Origin: Chloroflexota bacterium
GTDB lineage: Bacteria > Chloroflexota > UBA6077
Direction of reading: 5' to 3'
Assembly (NCBI GenBank): GCA_021806765.1
Contig: JAJZQR010000003.1
Coordinates: forward strand, 1-50,519
Length of the DNA stretch: 50,519 bases
Shown here: piece by piece, positions 43,792 to 50,519 of the stretch
Layout: each line of letters opens with the position of its first letter
Position numbering within the stretch: position 1 is the stretch's first letter
The notes under the pieces: model-generated
What the model saw: the letters and a program-made list of their open reading frames with translations, nothing else
What the model was told of the DNA's origin: nothing
The model's database searches: none
Made by a program: the position numbers and the translations under genes

Positions 43792-44325
43792 GTGGTGGGG
43801 GCTATCTACCGGATAAGGCAGGGTCTGGCGAACCTGGGAGCCAGGATGGAGCCGGAAGACTGGATCCTGATGGATCGGCACCTGTCGCCGCGGGAACGAG
43901 CCCTGTTCGTTTGCATGGAACCCGCGGACCAGCGCCACAGCGTCCAGGTCCTGCGTAGCCTGCTGGCAGCGGGGGTCACCGACGAGAGCATCCTGAAGGC
44001 GGGCCTCCTCCACGACGTGGGTAAGTCCCGCTGCCGGATTGGTGTCTCCTACAGAGCGGCGGCGGTGCTGCTGGAAGCCCTCCTGGGGAAGATGCCCGAT
44101 TTCGAGGGGCGAGGCGGCAGGAAGAGCTGGTGGCTCCCCTTCTACGTCCTCGCGAACCACCCACGCCTCGGTGCCAGCATGCTGGCCCAGGCCGGCGTCG
44201 AGGAGCGGGTCTGGCGGCTGGTAGAACTGCACCAGGTGGAACCGCACCTGATACGAGACGTCCCGGACGCCCAGTGGGTTCGGGCGGCGCTGGTCACCCT
44301 GCGCCGAGCAGACAACCAGAACTGA
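43792..44325 (+). CDS. HD-domain protein (putative phosphohydrolase)
   Basis: The 177-residue product has an HD-domain core: His49 in QRHSVQVLRSLLAAG, HDVGK (LLHDVGKSRCRIG near residue 74), and a histidine-rich later helix ANHPRLGASMLAQAG and VELHQ. These are the metal-binding positions of HD hydrolases, but neither GYP nor RelA/SpoT signatures are present. The substrate cannot be inferred. It begins 3 bp after the protease gene, with AGGTGAGGA overlapping that gene's stop, and ends 12 bp before tyrA. Confidence 0.82.
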   Translation: MVGAIYRIRQGLANLGARMEPEDWILMDRHLSPRERALFVCMEPADQRHSVQVLRSLLAAGVTDESILKAGLLHDVGKSRCRIGVSYRAAAVLLEALLGKMPDFEGRGGRKSWWLPFYVLANHPRLGASMLAQAGVEERVWRLVELHQVEPHLIRDVPDAQWVRAALVTLRRADNQN

Positions 44326-44337
44326 GGTAGCGCAGCG

Positions 44338-45216
44338 ATGAAGCAGGTCACCATCGTTGGCTTGGGCATGATCGGCTCCTCCCTGGGGCTGGCGCTCAAG
44401 CAACTCAAGAGCCCGCCCCGGGTCGTTGGCCACGACAATCAGTACGACGCGGCGGCGCGGGCCCAGAAGCTGAAGGCCGTGGATAGGGCGGATCGGAATC
44501 CTCTGGAGGCAGTCGCCGGTTCCGACCTGGTGGTGGTAGCTACCCCCGTCGGAGCCATCCCTTCGGTTCTCGAAACCATCGCCGAAGCGCTGCCCGCGGG
44601 CTGCGTGGTGACAGATACAGGTAGCACCAAACGGGAGATCTTGCGGCGCGCCCAGGAACTCCTTCCATCAGGGGTCGCATTTGTGGGCGGCCATCCCATG
44701 ACGGGGCAGGCGACAGCCGGTGTGGAGGGCCCGGACCCATCCATCTTCCAGGGAGCTATCTACTGCGTCACTCCATCGGTGAGCGCACCACCCAACGCCG
44801 TGGCAGCGGTGGTGTCTATGATCCAGGCCATCGGGGCAGAGCCCTACTTCGTGGATCCGATAGAGCACGACGGATTGGTGGCCGGCATCAGCCACCTGCC
44901 CTATCTGCTGTCGGCCGTCCTGATGCGGACGCTGGCCGGCGAGCCCAGCTGGCGAGAGATGAGCCTTCTGGCTGCTGGAGGGTTCGACACGGCCACCCGA
45001 CTGGCAGGCCAGAACCCCAAGATGTACTCCGACATCCTCGGCACCAACGGCGACAACGTGGTGCGCCACCTCGACCGGCTGATGTCAGAACTCGCCGGTG
45101 TGCGCAGCCGGCTGCTCAGCGGCGAGTCGGCGATGCTCAAGGAGTTGGAGGAAGCCCAGCAACAGCGGGCGACCTGGGAAGAGCAGCGGAGGCGAGAGGT
45201 CGCAGCCAAGGAGTAG
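44338..45216 (+). CDS. tyrA: prephenate dehydrogenase
   Basis: TyrA oxidises prephenate to 4-hydroxyphenylpyruvate for tyrosine synthesis. The 292-residue product has the NAD-binding start VTIVGLGMIGSSLGLALKQL, DLVVVATPVGAIPSVLE, VVTDTGSTKREIL, FVGGHPMTGQATAG and the helical C-terminal domain with HLPYLLSAVL and GGFDTATRLA followed by NPKMYSDIL. There is no ACT or chorismate mutase domain. The C-terminal 30 residues are charged helix. It follows the HD gene closely and ends before a repeat-rich gap facing rplL. Confidence 0.93.
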   Translation: MKQVTIVGLGMIGSSLGLALKQLKSPPRVVGHDNQYDAAARAQKLKAVDRADRNPLEAVAGSDLVVVATPVGAIPSVLETIAEALPAGCVVTDTGSTKREILRRAQELLPSGVAFVGGHPMTGQATAGVEGPDPSIFQGAIYCVTPSVSAPPNAVAAVVSMIQAIGAEPYFVDPIEHDGLVAGISHLPYLLSAVLMRTLAGEPSWREMSLLAAGGFDTATRLAGQNPKMYSDILGTNGDNVVRHLDRLMSELAGVRSRLLSGESAMLKELEEAQQQRATWEEQRRREVAAKE

Positions 45217-45228
45217 AGAGACCACCAC

Positions 45229-45292
45229 GTAGTAACGACTTCAGTCGTTCGCCTCTTCTGCCCAAGCAACGAACGACTATAGTCGTTACTAC
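45229..45292. repeat. 64-bp cruciform-type inverted repeat
   Basis: The outer arms GTAGTAACGACT and AGTCGTTACTAC are exact complements. Each arm also contains its own small palindrome (AACGACTTCAGTCGTT and AACGACTATAGTCGTT). The element lies between the convergent tyrA and rplL genes and encodes nothing. Confidence 0.7.
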
Positions 45293-45311
45293 AAACACCG
45301 CACTGGACACC

Positions 45312-45341
45312 GTGGGGGCGGGTCTCAAGACCCGCCCCCAC
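45312..45341. repeat. 30-bp perfect GC-rich palindrome after rplL
   Basis: GTGGGGGCGGGTCT, a 2-nt centre and the exact complement form a 14-bp stem. It lies 11 bp past the rplL stop. No U-tract follows in either direction, so it is REP-like rather than a standard terminator, although it may stabilise the 3' end of the rplL transcript. Confidence 0.65.
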
Positions 45342-45352
45342 ACCATTTGGTC

Positions 45353-45733
45353 TTACTTGACCTCGACGGTCGCGCCGGCTTCCTTCAGCTTGGCGGCGGC
45401 CTTCTCAGCCTCGTCCTTCGGAACGGCTTCCTTGACGGGCTTGGGAGCGCCCTCCACCAGCTCTTTGGCCTCCTTCAGGCCGAGCCCGGTCAACTCGCGG
45501 ACGACCTTGATCACGTTGATCTTGTTGGCGCCGAAATTCGTCAGCATGACGGTGAACTCGGTCTGCTCCTCGACTGGAGCCGCCGCGGGGGCCGCTGCGC
45601 CCGCACCTGCCGGAGCCGCCGCCACAGGAGCCGCCGCCACTACGCCGAACCGATCCTGCAAAGTCTTAACCAGGTCGGCCAGCTCGAGAACGGTCATCTT
45701 CTCGATCGCCGAAATGATCTCTTCGGTGCTCAT
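45353..45733 (-). CDS. rplL: 50S ribosomal protein L7/L12
   Basis: L7/L12 forms the stalk that recruits translation GTPases. The 126-residue product has the N-terminal dimerisation domain ([20 protein letters not shown]), an Ala/Pro-rich hinge (residues ~33-55) and the C-terminal domain ([50 protein letters not shown]). It follows rplJ across a 186-bp gap filled with dispersed repeats, which is unusually wide for the rplJL pair. Confidence 0.97.
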   Translation of the reverse strand: MSTEEIISAIEKMTVLELADLVKTLQDRFGVVAAAPVAAAPAGAGAAAPAAAPVEEQTEFTVMLTNFGANKINVIKVVRELTGLGLKEAKELVEGAPKPVKEAVPKDEAEKAAAKLKEAGATVEVK

Positions 45734-45753
45734 TTGAGTCCTTTCTTCTCATT

Positions 45754-45865
45754 CCCCTCCCCCTCTGGGAGGGGGCATGGCAAGTAGATAAGTCTTGGGG
45801 ACACCCCAAATCCCGCCAGGCGCTGCGCCCTGGACCCGCTTCCTCCCTCTCCCTCTGGGAGAGGG
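45754..45865. repeat. cluster of dispersed repeats in the rplJ-rplL gap
   Basis: Two hairpins of the CCCTC.../GGGAGGG family (45754-45775 and 45845-45865) flank a second copy of the double-hairpin element TTGGGGACACCCCAAA (45795-45840), whose second stem reads CAGG...CCTG. The heptad array follows at 45881. None encode protein. Confidence 0.6.
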
Positions 45866-45880
45866 TCGGGGTGAGGGCTC

Positions 45881-45918
45881 CAGCACTCAGCACTCAGCAC
45901 TCAGCACTCAGGACTGTG
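45881..45918. repeat. NACYCAG heptad array after rplJ
   Basis: Four exact CACTCAG units followed by a degenerate GACTGTG end 1 bp short of the rplJ stop codon (45920-45922). It belongs to the same family as the arrays at 1-32 and 8824-8928. Confidence 0.8.
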
Positions 45919-45919
45919 A

Positions 45920-46477
45920 CTACGCTGCGCCCTGCTCTTCCAGCTGGCGCCGGCGCGCTTCCAGGGTCCCGACCAGCCCGCCCAGTATCCCGTTGAGGAC
46001 GCCGACGATGCCGGCTATGGGCGACTGGAACCCAGCCACCACCTGCGATAGCAGCACCTCCCTGGGGGGCATAGTAGCCAGAGTCCCAACCTGCGCTGCT
46101 GCCAGAAGTTGCTGGCCCAGCATGGCACTCTTGATCTTGAACACCTTCGAGCCTCGCTCGAAGTCACTCAACGCCTTGGCCGCCGCCGCCTCGTCCCCGG
46201 TCACGAAAGCGATAGCGGTGGGTCCCACGAGGGAGTCCTTCAGCCCCACCTTCCCGACCTTCTCCGCCGCGAAGCTGGTCAGGGTGTTCTTCGCTACACG
46301 ATACTCCACACCCTGGTCCCGCAGCTTTCGCCGCAACGAGGCCATGTCCGCAACAGTCAGTCCCCGATAGTCGGTCAGCACCACCAGGTTGCTCTTCGAT
46401 AGCATGTCGGACAGCTCATCCACTTCGCGGACCTTCTCCGGTCGTGGCCCTCGGCTCTTCTCTACCTTCTGTGGCAA
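45920..46477 (-). CDS. rplJ: 50S ribosomal protein L10
   Basis: L10 anchors the L7/L12 stalk and binds its own mRNA leader to repress translation. The 185-residue product contains REVDELSDMLSKSNLVVLTD, YRGLTVADMASLRRKLRDQG, YRVAKNTL and VGPTAIAFVTGDEAAAAKAL, with a helical C-terminal L12-binding region. The TTG start (46475-46477) is chosen because an ideal AAGGAGGTGA site lies just upstream; a longer in-frame reading would run through the L10 leader RNA. A heptad repeat abuts the 3' end. Confidence 0.94.
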   Translation of the reverse strand: MPQKVEKSRGPRPEKVREVDELSDMLSKSNLVVLTDYRGLTVADMASLRRKLRDQGVEYRVAKNTLTSFAAEKVGKVGLKDSLVGPTAIAFVTGDEAAAAKALSDFERGSKVFKIKSAMLGQQLLAAAQVGTLATMPPREVLLSQVVAGFQSPIAGIVGVLNGILGGLVGTLEARRRQLEEQGAA

Positions 46478-46710
46478 CGGTTCACCTCCTTTCCACAGTA
46501 ATCTGGATGGCATTGCCCTGACGGCCATACAAAAAGGGTCTCTGGCTACCTCAGCCAAAGACCCTTCGATTCTCCCATGGATCCGGAGTCCGCCCGGCCC
46601 ATCACCGCAAGACCAGCGTCCTCGCATGGAGTATCTCTAAATCCTTGCCTCGGCAGGCCATAGCGATTAAGTGCCGCAGGGGCACGCCTGCTGTCTACAG
46701 CGCGGTCGAT
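46478..46710 (-). ncRNA. ribosomal protein L10 leader (autoregulatory mRNA structure)
   Basis: The minus strand between rplA and rplJ carries the L10-leader core: GTAGACAGCAGGCG, then CTTAAT and GGCCTGCCGAGG, which form the known L10-binding stem with a kink-turn. Downstream is a strong hairpin with a U-run (46531-46567), then the rplJ ribosome site. This fits the known mechanism in which excess L10(L12)4 binds the leader and favours attenuation. The outer limits are approximate. Confidence 0.88.
46531..46567 (-). terminator. attenuator hairpin of the L10 leader
   Basis: On the minus strand AAGGGTCTTTGGCT, a short loop and AGCCAGAGACCC are followed by TTTTT. The stem of about 12-14 bp with a U-tract is a classical intrinsic terminator, about 53 bp before the rplJ start. 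Confidence 0.85.
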
Positions 46711-46730
46711 ATTCGATTGAAAAGTCGCTC

Positions 46731-47438
46731 CTAAGCAGCCGCCATGGAGAGCGCCGACTGGAGATCCAGCGCGACGCCCGGGCTCATGCTGCTGGACATG
46801 GAGATGGAACGAATGTACTGGCCCTTAGCCCCACTGGGCTTGGCACGAACCACCGCATCCAACAGTGCCCCGAGATTGGACATGAGGCGATCGTCGGAGA
46901 AGCTCAGCTTCCCTATGGGCACGTGGATGACAGCCGTCTTATCAACCCGAAACTCCACCCGACCGGCCTTCACCTCCTTGATGACCTTCCCAATATCGAA
47001 GGAGATGGTCCCGGCCTTGGGGTTGGGCATCAGGCCGCGGCGACCGAGGATCTTACCCAGGCGGCCGACGGCACCCATCATATCGGGCGTGGCCACCGCC
47101 ACGTCGAACTCGAGCCAGCCACCCTCGATCTTCTGAACCATGTCCTGGGCACCTACGTAGCTGGCGCCCGCTTCCTCGGCCTCCTTAGCCTTCTCCCCCT
47201 GGGCGAAAGCCAGCACTCGCACTTCCTTGCCGGTACCGGCGGGCAACACCGCCAGGCCCCGAACCATCTGGTCCGCGTGCCTGGGATCGACGCCCGTGCG
47301 GATGTGAACCTCGACCGTTGGGTCGAACTTGGTGTAGGAAACCTCACGCAACAGCTGGATCGCCTCGGCCGGCGCGTACAGCTTGTCGCGATCCACCTTC
47401 TTTGCAGCCTCAACGTACTGCTTGCCGTGATCAGGCAC
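46731..47438 (-). CDS. rplA: 50S ribosomal protein L1
   Basis: L1 binds 23S rRNA at the E-site stalk. The 235-residue product begins [20 protein letters not shown], has [59 protein letters not shown] and [20 protein letters not shown]. The GTG start (47436-47438) is preferred because GAGGAGG lies 5 nt upstream; a longer frame adds ten residues that include this site. It follows rplK by 48 bp. Confidence 0.96.
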   Translation of the reverse strand: MPDHGKQYVEAAKKVDRDKLYAPAEAIQLLREVSYTKFDPTVEVHIRTGVDPRHADQMVRGLAVLPAGTGKEVRVLAFAQGEKAKEAEEAGASYVGAQDMVQKIEGGWLEFDVAVATPDMMGAVGRLGKILGRRGLMPNPKAGTISFDIGKVIKEVKAGRVEFRVDKTAVIHVPIGKLSFSDDRLMSNLGALLDAVVRAKPSGAKGQYIRSISMSSSMSPGVALDLQSALSMAAA

Positions 47439-47486
47439 TGCAACCTCCTCGTGGTACTGGCGGGCCAAGACCCTCCCACACTCTGC

Positions 47487-47909
47487 CTAAGCTATGGTGA
47501 CTCCCATGCTCCTGGCGGTGCCTTCCACCATCTTTACGGCACCGTCCAGGTCAACAGCGTTCAGGTCCTTCATCTTTAGCTCGGCGATCTCCCGAACCTT
47601 GTCCCGGGACATGGTCCCCACCTTGGTCAAATTCGGCTTTCCAGAGCCCTTGTCGGCCCCAATCGCCTTCTTGATCAGATCAACCGTCGGTGGCGTCTTG
47701 GTGACAAAGGTAAACGACCGATCCTCGAAGATGGTGATCTCGGCGGGGATCACCATTCCCGCCTGAGAGGCAGTCCGCTCGTTGTACTCCTTGCAGAACG
47801 CCATTATGTTGACGCCATGCTGACCCAAGGCAGGGCCAACGGGGGGCGCAGGAGTGGCCTTGCCGGCCGTGATCTGCAACTTTACGATCGCCTTGACCTT
47901 CTTCGCCAT
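47487..47909 (-). CDS. rplK: 50S ribosomal protein L11
   Basis: L11 forms the GTPase-associated centre with 23S rRNA. The 140-residue product is canonical: [80 protein letters not shown]. It lies 78 bp downstream of nusG. Confidence 0.98.
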   Translation of the reverse strand: MAKKVKAIVKLQITAGKATPAPPVGPALGQHGVNIMAFCKEYNERTASQAGMVIPAEITIFEDRSFTFVTKTPPTVDLIKKAIGADKGSGKPNLTKVGTMSRDKVREIAELKMKDLNAVDLDGAVKMVEGTARSMGVTIA

Positions 47910-47987
47910 GAAGCTCTCCTTACACTCACAAACAGGCGACGACCGCAGCCGTCGCCGTCCGTTGCCTCTGAGTCCCTATTACCCTGC

Positions 47988-48593
47988 CTAGACTCTGGTG
48001 ACCTGGAGGAAGTCCAGTTCCACGGGGGTCTCGCGCCCAAAGAAGGACACCAGGACCCGAACCTTCCCCTTCTCCAGATTGATGTCGTCCACCACGCCGA
48101 TGAAGTCGGTGAACGGGCCGTCCACCACCTTCACCCTCTCGCCTCGGGAGAAGCTCACCTTGATCTTTGGAGCCTCCCGCCGCATGGCCTTCAGGATCTG
48201 CTTGACCTCCTGATCCAGCAGCGGAGTCGGCTTGCTGCCCGAGCCCACGAAACCGGTGACGCCCGGAGTGTTGCGCACCACGTGCCAGGAGTGGTCGGTC
48301 AACAGCATCTGCACCAAGACGTAGCCCGGGAAAACCTTCTTCTGGACCGTCCGGCGCTGCCCGTCCCGGATCTCGATCTCATCCTCGGTGGGGATCACCA
48401 CTTGAAAGATCTGATCCTGGGCACCCATGGACTCAACGCGATGCTCCAGATTCGTCTTTACCTTGTTTTCGTAGCCAGAGTAGGTGTGGATGACATACCA
48501 CTTAGCATCCGGGTGGATTGCCTCCGCCTCCTGCTCCTGGGCTTCCTGTTCGGCGATCTGGGCCTGTGCTTCTTCTTCCATCAACTTGCTCAA
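47988..48593 (-). CDS. nusG: transcription termination/antitermination factor NusG
   Basis: NusG binds RNA polymerase and couples it to Rho or ribosomes. The 201-residue product has an acidic N-terminal extension (~28 residues, rich in Glu and Gln), the NGN domain (KWYVIHTYSGYENKVKTNLE, QKKVFPGYVLVQMLL, VRNTPGVTGFVGSGSKPTPL) and a C-terminal KOW domain (RGERVKVVDGPFTDFIGVVD). The start is TTG (48591-48593) with AGG nearby, or the ATG four codons later. It follows secE by 12 bp. Confidence 0.95.
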   Translation of the reverse strand: MSKLMEEEAQAQIAEQEAQEQEAEAIHPDAKWYVIHTYSGYENKVKTNLEHRVESMGAQDQIFQVVIPTEDEIEIRDGQRRTVQKKVFPGYVLVQMLLTDHSWHVVRNTPGVTGFVGSGSKPTPLLDQEVKQILKAMRREAPKIKVSFSRGERVKVVDGPFTDFIGVVDDINLEKGKVRVLVSFFGRETPVELDFLQVTRV

Positions 48594-48605
48594 GTTACCT
48601 GCTTC

Positions 48606-48827
48606 TCAGCGCAGTATTACACGAAACATTTCAGTGAAGGTGAGGTCAACCAAACCAAGAAACAGCCCCACAGCAGCAGACACACCGATGACGATCATCG
48701 TCAGGTTGATGGCCTCCTGCCTGGTGGGCCACACCACCTTACGCAACTCAGACCGGATCTCCCGAAGGAAATCCCGGGCCCGATCGAGCTGACCTCTGCC
48801 CTTCTTCTCTTTCTCTTTAACGGGCAT
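48606..48827 (-). CDS. secE: preprotein translocase subunit SecE
   Basis: SecE clamps the SecY channel. The 73-residue product is a typical single-helix SecE: a basic N-terminus, the amphipathic helix FLREIRSELRKVVWPTRQEA and one membrane helix (MIVIGVSAAVGLFLGLVDLT). It lies between tRNA-Trp and nusG, the usual arrangement. Confidence 0.95.
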   Translation of the reverse strand: MPVKEKEKKGRGQLDRARDFLREIRSELRKVVWPTRQEAINLTMIVIGVSAAVGLFLGLVDLTFTEMFRVILR

Positions 48828-48883
48828 TGTTCCTCTACTTCACCTGGACTTGGACTACCGTCAGCCCACTAAAGACAACTCGG

Positions 48884-48957
<74 letters not shown>

Positions 48958-49076
48958 CTGCAGAATTAGCACCGGCAACGGTGCTCTCTTAGCACTTCCA
49001 GGCGCATGAAAACCAAAAGCGTGCTATCACGCCCGTTGAATGATACCACAGGCGCCCGGTAGAGTGTCAAGGAACC

Positions 49077-49140
49077 GACGGGGAGACAGCGAGACGGGGC
49101 GATCGCCAGGACATTCTCCCCGTCTCCCTATCGCCCCGTC
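49077..49140 (-). repeat. crossing inverted repeats between rpmG and tRNA-Trp
   Basis: GACGGGGAGA (49077-49086) is complementary to TCTCCCCGTC (49115-49124), and GACGGGGCGAT (49093-49103) to ATCGCCCCGTC (49130-49140). The arms alternate (A, B, A', B'), so both stems together would form a pseudoknot, or else they form alternative hairpins. It begins 4 bp after the rpmG stop. No U-tract follows. Confidence 0.6.
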
Positions 49141-49144
49141 CAGT

Positions 49145-49309
49145 CTACTTGGTCTCGCGATGCTCTGTGTGAGCCCGGCAGCGCGGGCAGAACTTCTTCA
49201 GCACCATCCGGTCGGGATCGTTCTTCCGATTCTTCTCGGTGTGATAGGTCCGCTCCCGGCACTGGCTGCACGAAAGGGTTATCAGGATTCTGTCGGCCTT
49301 CTTCGCCAT
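49145..49309 (-). CDS. rpmG: 50S ribosomal protein L33
   Basis: The 54-residue product starts [20 protein letters not shown] and continues with [20 protein letters not shown] and [14 protein letters not shown]. The two CxxC pairs make this the zinc-binding form of L33. It lies 9 bp downstream of tuf and upstream of tRNA-Trp, a conserved order (tuf-rpmG-trnW-secE-nusG). Confidence 0.96.
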   Translation of the reverse strand: MAKKADRILITLSCSQCRERTYHTEKNRKNDPDRMVLKKFCPRCRAHTEHRETK

Positions 49310-49318
49310 TGTGGCTAC

Positions 49319-50518
<1,200 letters not shown>

Positions 50519-50519
50519 G

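Noticed and set aside
45312..45341. Intrinsic terminator after rplL
   Set aside because: The stem is perfect but is not followed by a U-tract in either direction, so it is listed as a repeat.
46478..46627. In-frame 50-codon upstream extension of rplJ
   Set aside because: It runs through the L10 leader and its terminator, while an ideal ribosome site sits directly before the TTG at 46477.

Overview
The window is GC-rich bacterial chromosome with three blocks: a flagellar export/motor cluster, a central block of signalling, cofactor and DNA-repair genes, and a ribosomal-protein/EF-Tu cluster. No transposase, phage gene, rRNA or CRISPR array was seen. The lineage cannot be fixed from the sequence alone. 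The FliW-CsrA pair, FlbD next to motA, fused SBP-VWA lipoproteins beside a PspA, an MFS-like/spermidine-synthase fusion and many dispersed palindromic and heptameric repeats suggest a deep-branching, probably uncultured lineage such as a flagellated Chloroflexota or a relative. This is tentative.

Region 1 (1-16841, all minus strand) is one long flagellar locus. Read in transcription order it begins with a NarL-type response regulator, then flbD, motA, motB, fliL, fliM, fliN, fliO, fliP, fliQ, fliR, flhB, flhA, a PilZ protein, a 71-residue two-helix membrane protein, fliA (sigma-28) and a rod gene. It continues, behind a near-consensus sigma-28 promoter, with flgM, flgN, flgK, flgL, fliW and csrA. 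FliA would drive the late genes, FlgM would hold FliA in check, and FliW/CsrA would couple filament assembly to translation. flhF and flhG, which often lie between flhA and fliA, are absent here.

Region 2 (16842-21300) is regulatory: a second NarL-type regulator, a divergent GAF-HisKA_3 protein that stops before any ATPase domain, an intact HD-GYP domain protein, a hybrid histidine kinase and tRNA-Arg(TCT).

Region 3 (21394-31771) holds a 4-oxalocrotonate-tautomerase homologue, cinA and thiD. They are followed by a five-gene minus-strand operon (in transcription order: PspA family, membrane-anchored solute-binding protein, SBP-VWA lipoprotein, two-helix/helical protein, LivJ-type binding lipoprotein) that contains no permease or ATPase. 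This operon is the best candidate for an undescribed system. A flavin-reductase remnant and a membrane/spermidine-synthase fusion lie divergently upstream.

Region 4 (31768-45216) carries tetrapyrrole genes as two fusions plus hemC (precorrin-2 dehydrogenase-GluTR, hemC, SUMT-UroIII synthase), then uvrA, uvrB, a MidA-type methyltransferase, a site-2 protease, an HD-domain protein and tyrA.

Region 5 (45353-50518, minus) reads tuf, rpmG, tRNA-Trp, secE, nusG, rplK, rplA, L10 leader, rplJ, rplL. Several families of short repeats sit in the gaps, mostly at the 3' ends of genes. They include a pair of 144-146 bp MITE-like elements and NACYCAG heptads, and in three cases they supply the stop codon of the neighbouring gene (csrA, flhB, uvrB).
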